From Chitinophagaceae bacterium (GTDB lineage: Bacteria > Bacteroidota > Bacteroidia > Chitinophagales > Chitinophagaceae), in the NCBI GenBank assembly GCA_947481355.1, contig CANKGM010000057.1, positions 1 to 9,512 of the forward strand: a stretch of DNA of 9,512 nt. Reading direction: 5' to 3'. The notes below the pieces were generated by a model. The model worked only from the letters and a program-made list of their open reading frames with translations, had not been told where the DNA came from and did not search any database. Shown piece by piece: positions 1 through 5,864 of this stretch (positions are counted from its first letter, which is position 1; every line of letters begins with the position of its first letter). Both the position numbers and the translations under genes were made by a program.

Positions 1-1468
1 ATTTGTGTGCTGCAAGTGATTGTCGATATGCCGCTATGCATAATTCAGCATATTTTTCACCACCTGCCATTAATGCATCATTATATAATTTTTTATCAAA
101 TGATTCGCATGTGCTCAATATAGATTCAAATTGACTAGCAGAAGTATTGAGCAATTGTTTCATAGAGCCATGAATTTTATACCACCATGCTTTCAAGTCT
201 TTATTGAAGTATTGGATAGCGTATAAATCGTCATAGCCAATCATAATAATGGAAGAGGGTGATTTGTCTTTGCCAACCTTTAATTTCATTGAGCTAACTA
301 AGTATTGTTCTTTGCCCGTTTTATTAGTGCTTCCTTTTTTATTTTCGATATTCTTCAGTAACTCATCAGTAGAAAGGGAAGAAAGTGTTATGGTTGAATT
401 TGATGTGGCTAAGTACGCATGTCCCCAGTCAATACGAACATCATCTCCTGATTTTCCTAGAACTTTTTGATTTGTTACGCCGGATTTTATATAATTGATA
501 TTGGCATACTGACCTTTTTCAAAGGCTATTGATTGAGATTTTTCATCCTTGCTTATATCTCCTGATACTGCAAAAGTAAGTTCAGCAGTATGCTCTTTCC
601 CATCATTTGATTTCGCATTGAACTGAACATAGGATACAGGTCTAGAAAGTAAATCCAAATCAGACGCAATAAGTGGTGAAGTGAAATTTACAGTGAGTTC
701 AGTTGGGCCACATGCAAATCGATAGGTTGTTTGAGTGGCTGTAACATTAACATCGAGCTGCTTTGCTTTTAACTGACCACTTGTTTTCTTTTGCTTCCCT
801 AGTCCTGCATCTAACCATGAGTTGCCTCGTGGATTGATACAATGCAAGGCCATGATGTTTTTGCCTTTTTTTAAGGATTTTTTTATTTCATCAGATAACG
901 GAAAATCTTTAATGCTTCCAACATAGCAATCGTCGCAGCTGTATGCTTTAATTCCGTTGATATATACTTCAACATCATCGTCATGTCTTAATTGAAGGAC
1001 AAGTTTTTCAATATTGATATCATTCAACTCAAAACTTCTTCTTACCCATATGCTTGATGTTTTCCATGGTGTTGCCACTGCTTCATCCCAACCATCACCA
1101 AATGGCATTTTCCCATTACTCCATTGCTGATCATTGTAATTTTCGTTCATCCATCCTGCACCCGGATCTTTTTCTGTAAATAAGCAACTTACTGGATTGA
1201 TTGAACCTGTAGGAAGAATTGTTTCGCTAGGATATGTAATCTCTCCCAAAAATGTATATGCTTTGTCATCAACTTTAATCATCCCAACCAATGAATTTTC
1301 AGTTCCTGTCCAATGTTTGGTAGCCGACTCATTTACATTATCTGTGAAAGACCATATGCTAAAATAAGGGTCGTGTGTAATTAATGGATAGGCAGGCATT
1401 TGCTTTACCTGTGCATTTATATTGAGTGCTAGCATAAATTGAAAGGCAATAAAAATATTTTTTTTCAT
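1..1468 (-). CDS. Secreted glutaminase A-like protein (DUF4964/DUF5127/DUF4965 family), N-terminal part, cut by left edge
   Basis: The frame is open from the ATG at 1468-1466 to the window edge, 489 codons with no stop, so the C-terminus lies outside. Residues 1-19 form a signal peptide (MKKN, hydrophobic stretch, cleavage probably after NINA), so the product is exported. Residues about 24-85 (PAYPLITHDPYFSIWSF, then KHWTG) look like DUF4964. Residues about 100-220 resemble an inserted galactose-binding-like beta sandwich (DDDVEVYINGI, ALHCINPRG). Residues about 235-425 look like DUF5127 and the rest like the start of DUF4965, whose catalytic-type half is missing here. Family members are usually around 800 residues. 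Relatives include fungal glutaminase A, but many Bacteroidota copies have no tested substrate, so glutaminase activity is only a family inference. The gene is divergent from a sugar-acid-type dehydrogenase. No Shine-Dalgarno sequence precedes the start. Confidence 0.85.
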   Translation of the reverse strand, partial: MKKNIFIAFQFMLALNINAQVKQMPAYPLITHDPYFSIWSFTDNVNESATKHWTGTENSLVGMIKVDDKAYTFLGEITYPSETILPTGSINPVSCLFTEKDPGAGWMNENYNDQQWSNGKMPFGDGWDEAVATPWKTSSIWVRRSFELNDINIEKLVLQLRHDDDVEVYINGIKAYSCDDCYVGSIKDFPLSDEIKKSLKKGKNIMALHCINPRGNSWLDAGLGKQKKTSGQLKAKQLDVNVTATQTTYRFACGPTELTVNFTSPLIASDLDLLSRPVSYVQFNAKSNDGKEHTAELTFAVSGDISKDEKSQSIAFEKGQYANINYIKSGVTNQKVLGKSGDDVRIDWGHAYLATSNSTITLSSLSTDELLKNIENKKGSTNKTGKEQYLVSSMKLKVGKDKSPSSIIMIGYDDLYAIQYFNKDLKAWWYKIHGSMKQLLNTSASQFESILSTCESFDKKLYNDALMAGGEKYAELCIAAYRQSLAAHK

Positions 1469-1550
1469 ACTGGTTCTTTAAGAGATTCAATTTAGTATTT
1501 CATATTGAATTTTCAATCTAATTGGTTATTTTCATTTGAATAATCTCACG
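1469..1550. promoter_or_regulatory. Divergent intergenic region with repeated TTGAAT-type half-sites
   Basis: This 82-bp AT-rich gap must hold the promoters of the secreted protein (leftward) and the dehydrogenase (rightward). It contains ATTCAAT (1485-1491), ATTGAAT (1504-1510), TTCAAT (1512-1517) and TTGAAT (1536-1541). The first two form a 7-bp inverted repeat, and ATTGAA-TT-TTCAAT (1504-1517) is a compact perfect palindrome. I found no exact TAnnTTTG element here on either strand. An operator is possible, but such AT-rich words also arise by chance. Confidence 0.3.
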
Positions 1551-2564
1551 ATGAAAGTTATTGTTTGCAATAGGCCGGGAAGTCTAGCATACGAAGAGAG
1601 GGAGAAGCCCACAGTAGAGAAAGGATTTTCCTTAGTTCGAGTTCGTCGTATTGGAGTGTGTGGAACTGATTTGCATGCATTCGACGGTACACAACCCTAT
1701 TTTACTTATCCTCGAATTTTAGGCCACGAAATTGCTGCTGAATTCATCGATGGAGATGCTGATGGATTTACTGGTGGGGATTTAGTTACTGTTATTCCTT
1801 ATATAAGTTGTGGAATTTGTATTGCCTGTAAAAAAGGGAAAACAAATTGTTGTAGTTCGTTGAATGTGCTTGGTGTTCATAGTGATGGAGCCATGGCAGA
1901 ATATTTTTTGGTTCCCTCTTCGTTATTAGTAAAGAGTCAGGGGTTGTCCATTGATGAACTCGCCTTGATTGAGCCACTCTCCATAGGTTGTCATGCAGTC
2001 GGTAGAGCTGAAATTAATCCTGGTGATGATGTATTGGTTGTTGGTGCTGGACCCATTGGTATTGGAATTATTCAATATGCTCGATTGGCAGGTGCAAGGG
2101 TGATTGTGATGGATAGTAATGCACATCGACTAGATTTTGTTAAAGAAGTACTTGGCATTCCAGATAGTATTAATGTTACAACACAAAATGCCTTAGAGGT
2201 ATTGAGCACCATGACAAATACTTCTATGGCTTCAATCGTTTTTGACGCTACAGGAAATTTGACCGCTATTAACAATAGCTTTCGCTATTTGGCACATGCT
2301 GGAAAATATGTTTTAGTTGGACTTCAACTTGAAGCCATTTCCTTTAGCCACCCCGAGTTTCATAAAAGGGAAGCTACATTAATGAGCAGTAGAAATGCGA
2401 CAAGAGTTGATTTTGAAAAAGTAATCGATTCGATAAAAAATGGTGCAATAAATCCTAATGCAATCATTACACATAAATTGGCTTTTGATACTGTAGTTTC
2501 TGATTTTTCATCACTCACTCAATCCGGTCAGTATGTTATTAAAGCATTAATCAATATCGATTAA
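1551..2564 (+). CDS. Zinc-dependent medium-chain dehydrogenase, L-galactonate/sugar-acid dehydrogenase-like
   Basis: This 337-residue protein is a complete zinc-containing medium-chain alcohol dehydrogenase, probably cytoplasmic and oxidising a secondary hydroxyl of a polyol or sugar acid with NAD. Visible ligands are Cys37 (GVCGTD), His59-Glu60 (GHE) and Glu141 (LIEPLS) for catalytic zinc. Cys87, Cys90, Cys93 and Cys101 have the C-x2-C-x2-C-x7-C spacing of the structural zinc loop. The Rossmann glycines are G165, G167 and G170 (VVGAGPIG), and Asp188 at the end of the next strand favours NAD over NADP. Segments such as CGTDLHAF-GTQPYF, VIPY-SC, NVLGVHSDG and HPEFHKRE-T-MSSRNAT recall the E. 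coli L-galactonate dehydrogenase (LgoD/YjjN) group; this is from memory, not an alignment. A TTG 15 nt upstream (1536) is in frame, but the ATG at 1551 gives the normal family N-terminus (MKVIVCNRPG). A transporter follows after 59 bp. Confidence 0.9.
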   Translation: MKVIVCNRPGSLAYEEREKPTVEKGFSLVRVRRIGVCGTDLHAFDGTQPYFTYPRILGHEIAAEFIDGDADGFTGGDLVTVIPYISCGICIACKKGKTNCCSSLNVLGVHSDGAMAEYFLVPSSLLVKSQGLSIDELALIEPLSIGCHAVGRAEINPGDDVLVVGAGPIGIGIIQYARLAGARVIVMDSNAHRLDFVKEVLGIPDSINVTTQNALEVLSTMTNTSMASIVFDATGNLTAINNSFRYLAHAGKYVLVGLQLEAISFSHPEFHKREATLMSSRNATRVDFEKVIDSIKNGAINPNAIITHKLAFDTVVSDFSSLTQSGQYVIKALINID

Positions 2565-2611
2565 TCGTTCATACTTTATAAATTCAGTTATGAACATCGT
2601 TTTCTCTTCGG

Positions 2612-2619
2612 TATATTTG
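2612..2619 (+). promoter_or_regulatory. Bacteroidota -7 promoter element TATATTTG, 4 nt before a GTG start
   Basis: TATATTTG matches the TAnnTTTG consensus exactly and ends 4 nt before the GTG at 2624. TATG (2589-2592), 19 nt upstream, is a one-mismatch -33 element (consensus TTTG). It implies that the transporter gene has its own promoter and an mRNA with almost no 5' leader. It also supports the GTG start. Confidence 0.5.
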
Positions 2620-2623
2620 TGGG

Positions 2624-3478
2624 GTGACTTATTTAAAACTTGTTTTAGTAGCGTTGATTTGGGCGGGTACATTTATTGGAACCCGAATTGCAGCTCAGGT
2701 TTTCGGGCCATTCACAGGCGCTTCATTTCGGTATGCTTTTGCCATTTTGTTTATGATTCCAATTGCACTTATTCAAGACAAAAACACCTTTCGTCTTACA
2801 AAAAAACAGTTCTTGCAAGTTGCTTTGTTAGGACTTACTGGGATTTTTGGGTATAGCTTTTTTTTCTTCAAAGGAATGAAATTGGTGCCTGCTAGTCATG
2901 GTGCTTTATTGGTATCCTTAAATCCTGTTTTTGTAATGATTCTTTCTTCGATTCGATTCAAAGAGAAGGTAAATCCTATTCGGTTATTAGGTGCGATATT
3001 GTCTATAATAGGAGTTGTTATTGTCATCTCCCGAGGAAATATAACTGGACTGATTTCTAGTTTTCAGTGGGGGGATGCATTTATGTTAGGCTGCCCAGTA
3101 GTGTGGGCTTTATATACATTTTTCGCAAGTGATGCCCTAAAAGAAATGAAACCTTTGAAGGCCGCTACATGGGCAACCATAACTGGGTGGTTGATGTTAA
3201 TCTGTTTTGTGCCTACAGAAGAGTTTCCTCTTCATGTTACCTCAAAAATTTGGATTGCACTTATTTATCTCGGACTATTTGGAACAGTCATTGCTGCTGT
3301 TTGGTACTATGAAGGGATTAGTAAAATTGGGCCTTTACGTACCGCTGTTTTTAATAACTTAATTCCTGTTTTTGCTCTTATTCTTTCTGTACTGCTATTA
3401 CATGAAAAATTAGAGCCACATACCTTATACGGATCTGTATTTGTTGTTTTGGGTGTTCTCCTTACCAATAAATTTTAA
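2624..3478 (+). CDS. EamA/DMT-superfamily inner-membrane transporter
   Basis: The 284-residue product is almost entirely hydrophobic, with about ten predicted membrane segments arranged as two EamA repeats (about residues 4-135 and 148-282). Typical marks are the N-terminal ALIWAGTFIGTR followed by SFRYAFA. Repeat 1 closes with RLLGAILSIIGVVIV and repeat 2 with LYGSVFVVLGVLL. The length is normal for the drug/metabolite transporter superfamily, whose members mostly export metabolites or amino acids; the substrate cannot be read from sequence. The start is GTG: a TGA lies in frame at 2591-2593 and there is no ATG between, so GTG 2624 is the only ordinary choice. It lies 59 bp after the dehydrogenase on the same strand but seems to carry its own promoter. 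Its stop overlaps the stop of the convergent aminotransferase gene by 4 bp. Confidence 0.9.
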   Translation: MTYLKLVLVALIWAGTFIGTRIAAQVFGPFTGASFRYAFAILFMIPIALIQDKNTFRLTKKQFLQVALLGLTGIFGYSFFFFKGMKLVPASHGALLVSLNPVFVMILSSIRFKEKVNPIRLLGAILSIIGVVIVISRGNITGLISSFQWGDAFMLGCPVVWALYTFFASDALKEMKPLKAATWATITGWLMLICFVPTEEFPLHVTSKIWIALIYLGLFGTVIAAVWYYEGISKIGPLRTAVFNNLIPVFALILSVLLLHEKLEPHTLYGSVFVVLGVLLTNKF

Positions 3479-4671
3479 TCAACCCTTCCTGGATAAACCT
3501 TCAATGCTTCCTCTAAGCAATCCATTGCTTGATTGATTTCTTCATTGTTGATCACATAGGCTATTCGCACTTCATTTTTTCCTAGTCCAGGGGTAACATA
3601 AAAACCGCTAGCTGGAGCAAGCATAAGTGTTTGCCCTTTAAATGAAAAAGATTCCAAAAGCCATTGACAGAATGTGTCGCCATCATCAATAGGAAGCTTT
3701 GTGATGACATAAAAAGCGCCGCCGGGTGTTGGACAATAGACGCCAGGCATTTTGTTAAGTCTTTCAACCAAAAGGTTTCTTCTAGATAAATACGCAGCTT
3801 TAGTTATTTCAAAATAATTATCTGGTAGATCTATGGCAGCTTCGGCTAGTATTTGCGCAAGGCCTGGAGGACTTAGTCTTGCTTGTGCAAATTTCATTAC
3901 TGATTCGTAGACGAGTTTGTTTTTTGTTATCAATGCGCCTATACGGGCACCACATGCCGAGTATCTTTTTGAAATGGTTTCAAAGAGTACCACATGATCA
4001 GGTATTCGCTTAAGTTGTATCGCGCTGGTAGAAACACCATCGTAGCAAAATTCCCTATACGCTTCATCAGAGAATAGGTAGAGGTTATTTCGTAAACAAA
4101 TATCTTCAAGGCTTTCCATTTCTTCTTTGCTGTATAAATATCCTGTTGGATTATTTGGATTACAAATCAAAATGCCCTTGGTCTTTGGCGTAATTAATTT
4201 TTCAAATTCAGAAATAGGAGGAAGGGCAAATCCCGTTTCAATATGTGAAGTGATGGGTATAATTTTTATGCCAGCCATAACTGCAAATCCTGAAAAATTT
4301 GCATAGAAGGGTTCTGGAATAATGACTTCGTCACCAAAATCCATGCAGGCCATCATGCCAAATACAATTCCTTCACTTCCTCCTGTGGTAATAATGATTT
4401 GATCAAAGTCAACTTCAATCCCTGCTTTTTTATAGTAGCCGACTAATTTTTTACGGTAGGATTCATTACCTGCGCTATGGCTGTAAGCCAGGATTTTAAC
4501 ATCTGCATCTTTTACGGCTTGAATCATGGAGGGAGGCGTCTCAATATCAGGTTGCCCAATATTCAAATGGTGCACATGAATGCCCTTCGATTTTGCGATT
4601 TCTGCAAAGGGGACCAGCTTTCTTATGGGTGAGGCAGGCATATTAACCCCTCTATCAGATGGTTTAAGCAT
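3475..4671 (-). CDS. Class I/II PLP-dependent aminotransferase (AspC/PatA-like)
   Basis: The 398-residue protein is a full-length fold-type I aminotransferase, cytoplasmic, moving an amino group between an amino acid and a 2-oxo acid. Visible sites are GQPD (39-42), the phosphate-binding TTGGSEG (95-101), Tyr123 stacking on PLP, NPNNPTG (171-177), Asp202 and Tyr205 in SDEAY, the Schiff-base Lys235 in ETISKRYS, Arg243 in GARIG and the carboxylate-binding Arg369 (VRIAY). The N-terminus MLKPSDRG-NMPASPIRKLVPFAE is that of a group widespread in Bacteroidota and supports the ATG at 4671; starting at Met11 would remove the conserved SDRG segment. Substrate preference is not evident; aspartate, aromatic or branched-chain amino acids are all possible. 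It is divergent from the DUF1573 pair and convergent with the transporter. A TAnnTTTG box sits 4 nt upstream of its ATG. Confidence 0.93.
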   Translation of the reverse strand: MLKPSDRGVNMPASPIRKLVPFAEIAKSKGIHVHHLNIGQPDIETPPSMIQAVKDADVKILAYSHSAGNESYRKKLVGYYKKAGIEVDFDQIIITTGGSEGIVFGMMACMDFGDEVIIPEPFYANFSGFAVMAGIKIIPITSHIETGFALPPISEFEKLITPKTKGILICNPNNPTGYLYSKEEMESLEDICLRNNLYLFSDEAYREFCYDGVSTSAIQLKRIPDHVVLFETISKRYSACGARIGALITKNKLVYESVMKFAQARLSPPGLAQILAEAAIDLPDNYFEITKAAYLSRRNLLVERLNKMPGVYCPTPGGAFYVITKLPIDDGDTFCQWLLESFSFKGQTLMLAPASGFYVTPGLGKNEVRIAYVINNEEINQAMDCLEEALKVYPGRVD

Positions 4672-4675
4672 GGCG

Positions 4676-4683
4676 CAAAATTA
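4676..4683 (-). promoter_or_regulatory. Bacteroidota -7 promoter element TAATTTTG, 4 nt before the aminotransferase ATG
   Basis: Read on the minus strand this is TAATTTTG, an exact TAnnTTTG match, separated from the ATG at 4671 by the four bases CGCC. There is no good TTTG at the expected -33 distance (the nearest is CTG, about 24 nt upstream), so the box is less certain than the other two. If used, the mRNA would be leaderless. Confidence 0.4.
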
Positions 4684-4788
4684 TATAATTTTTGTTGATG
4701 AATATTTCAGAATTAAATATGCACAGCCAGAAAACTGCGGTATTTTAATTTTAACGTTACTTCATCTGATAAAATTGAAAACAATAAC

Positions 4789-4796
4789 TAATTTTA
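4789..4796 (+). promoter_or_regulatory. Possible promoter of the DUF1573 pair (TAATTTTA)
   Basis: TAATTTTA differs from TAnnTTTG only in its last base. It ends 14 nt before the first ATG at 4811, with CTG (4766-4768) 20 nt upstream as a weak -33 match. The palindromic hexamer AACGTT flanks it at 4753-4758 and 4800-4805. The divergent gap 4684-4810 must hold a promoter for the pair, but this is only the best visual candidate. Confidence 0.25.
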
Positions 4797-4810
4797 TCCA
4801 ACGTTATAGT

Positions 4811-5269
4811 ATGATGAAATACCTGTTATTCCTGTTTTTTTTTAGTGGATCGATTATTCCTAGCATGGGGTATGGGCAAACGGGTGTTTCTAATAAGATT
4901 GGCCAAGGGTTAAGTCTTGTTGAAAAAGTGTATGATTTTGGCAAAATTCCACAAGGAAAGCCTGTAGAGCATCGTTTTCAAGTGATTAATTCAACTAATC
5001 ATGAGTTAATTATAAATAATGTACATGCTTCGTGTGGTTGTACTACCCCTGAATGGAGTCATGAGGCAATTCCTGCCGGAGGAAAATCTGAGGTTAAAGT
5101 GGGCTATAATGCAGCGAATGTGGGTAACTTTGAAAAAACAATAACTATACAATTTGGGAATAACGGTCAAACTGAGGTGATTTCGATTAAGGGTTATGTA
5201 TGGCCGATACCCGAAGGACCAGCACCTTTAAATCAAGCAGTAGCTACGTTAAAAACAATAAAACAATAA
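4811..5269 (+). CDS. Secreted DUF1573 protein, first of a tandem pair
   Basis: This 152-residue protein has a signal peptide (MMKYLLFLFFF, then a polar end near YGQ at residues 21-23), so it is probably periplasmic or extracellular. Residues about 40-130 form one DUF1573 domain, an immunoglobulin-like beta sandwich. It shows the usual entry YDFGKIPQGKPVEHRF, a middle NSTNHELII, the hallmark CGCTTP (75-80) and the ending ISIKGYV. DUF1573 proteins are common in Bacteroidota and have no settled function; the domain is related to ASH/MSP-type surface folds. A tail of about 22 residues (PIPEGPAPL onward) follows. Two ATGs stand in tandem at 4811 and 4814 and either may be used. The frame stays open upstream into the divergent aminotransferase gene, but a start there would bury the signal peptide. 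The second paralogue follows after 31 bp. Confidence 0.9.
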   Translation: MMKYLLFLFFFSGSIIPSMGYGQTGVSNKIGQGLSLVEKVYDFGKIPQGKPVEHRFQVINSTNHELIINNVHASCGCTTPEWSHEAIPAGGKSEVKVGYNAANVGNFEKTITIQFGNNGQTEVISIKGYVWPIPEGPAPLNQAVATLKTIKQ

Positions 5270-5300
5270 AATACACATTCCAATCTTTAAAAAACAAACA

Positions 5301-5717
5301 ATGAAAAAACTTTTACTCCTAGCTGTCGTATTCTCATTCGGATTTACTGCTTTTGCCCAAAATGTAAGCAAAAAAGCTGAAGAGGTAGTGAAATTTCAAG
5401 AAATCCGCTTCAACTTCGGAAAAATCAAACAAGGGGTTCCGGTAACACATGATTTTCAATTTACTAATATTGGGACTGAACCACTTATTATCGAAACGGC
5501 AAGTGCTTCATGTGGATGTACTACCCCGACTTGGCCAAAGCAACCAATCATGAACGCAAAGGACGACAAGGTAAAGGCTGGCTTTAATGCTGCTGCTCCT
5601 GGGCCATTTGAAAAAACAATCTTCGTCAAAATTAAAGGTGTTGATGCCCCTTTTGAGTTAAAAATTAGTGGAGAAGTGCTATCTGCTGCTGATTTTGATA
5701 AGTTGCCAAAGAAATAG
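5301..5717 (+). CDS. Secreted DUF1573 protein, second of a tandem pair
   Basis: The product is 138 residues with a clear signal peptide (MKKLLLLAVVFSFGFTAFA, likely cut before Gln20) and a single DUF1573 domain at about residues 34-126. It shares FNFGKIKQGVPVTHDF, the CGCTTP motif (71-76), the N-AAPGPFEKTI stretch and a KISGEV ending with its upstream neighbour, so the two are evidently paralogues from a local duplication. It differs in having a shorter insertion, a lysine-rich loop (NAKDDKVKAG) and a short charged C-terminus (DKLPKK). The two cysteines of CGC are the only ones in the mature part. The spacing and the single terminator after it suggest one bicistronic mRNA. The A-rich stretch before the ATG (AAACAAACA) is typical of Bacteroidota start sites that lack a Shine-Dalgarno sequence. 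The molecular role is unknown. Confidence 0.92.
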   Translation: MKKLLLLAVVFSFGFTAFAQNVSKKAEEVVKFQEIRFNFGKIKQGVPVTHDFQFTNIGTEPLIIETASASCGCTTPTWPKQPIMNAKDDKVKAGFNAAAPGPFEKTIFVKIKGVDAPFELKISGEVLSAADFDKLPKK

Positions 5718-5738
5718 TATCAAATTAAATAATATTAG

Positions 5739-5775
5739 AGCGTTAGACCTAGCTGGTCTAACGCTTTTTTGTTTT
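5739..5775 (+). terminator. Intrinsic terminator of the DUF1573 pair
   Basis: A perfect 11-bp stem, AGCGTTAGACC (5739-5749) with GGTCTAACGCT (5755-5765), closes a 5-nt loop (TAGCT). The last stem base begins a T-run (5765-5770), followed by G and four more T. It begins 22 nt after the stop of the second DUF1573 gene and about 90 nt before the fused E1 gene, so it separates the two units. Confidence 0.93.
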
Positions 5776-5852
5776 ACCCCCTTCTATATTATCGACGTAG
5801 GGGAATCTTAATTATTTGCCCATCCCATATTCTGATTTTAATAAAATTAGGG

Positions 5853-5860
5853 TAGATTTG
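5853..5860 (+). promoter_or_regulatory. Bacteroidota -7 promoter element TAGATTTG, 4 nt before the fused E1 ATG
   Basis: TAGATTTG is an exact TAnnTTTG match ending 4 nt (TTAC) before the ATG at 5865. TCTG (5831-5834), 18 nt upstream, is a one-mismatch -33 element. The preceding transcript is terminated at 5739-5775, so this gene needs its own promoter here, which raises confidence. The expected mRNA is leaderless or nearly so. Confidence 0.6.
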
Positions 5861-5864
5861 TTAC

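Noticed and set aside
249..470. Small plus-strand open frame of 73 codons
   Set aside because: It lies wholly antisense inside the secreted protein gene, whose frame is continuous and has clear domain motifs; the peptide resembles no family.
1536..1550. Five-codon upstream extension of the dehydrogenase from a TTG
   Set aside because: The ATG at 1551 gives the standard family N-terminus; the added residues are not part of the fold.
2590..2856. Plus-strand open frame of 88 codons starting with ATG
   Set aside because: It overlaps the transporter in another frame; the transporter frame has the EamA motifs and this one is cysteine-rich with no recognisable pattern.
4580..4810. N-terminal extension of the first DUF1573 protein into the divergent aminotransferase gene
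   Set aside because: It would overlap the start of a divergent gene and bury the signal peptide that begins at 4811/4814.
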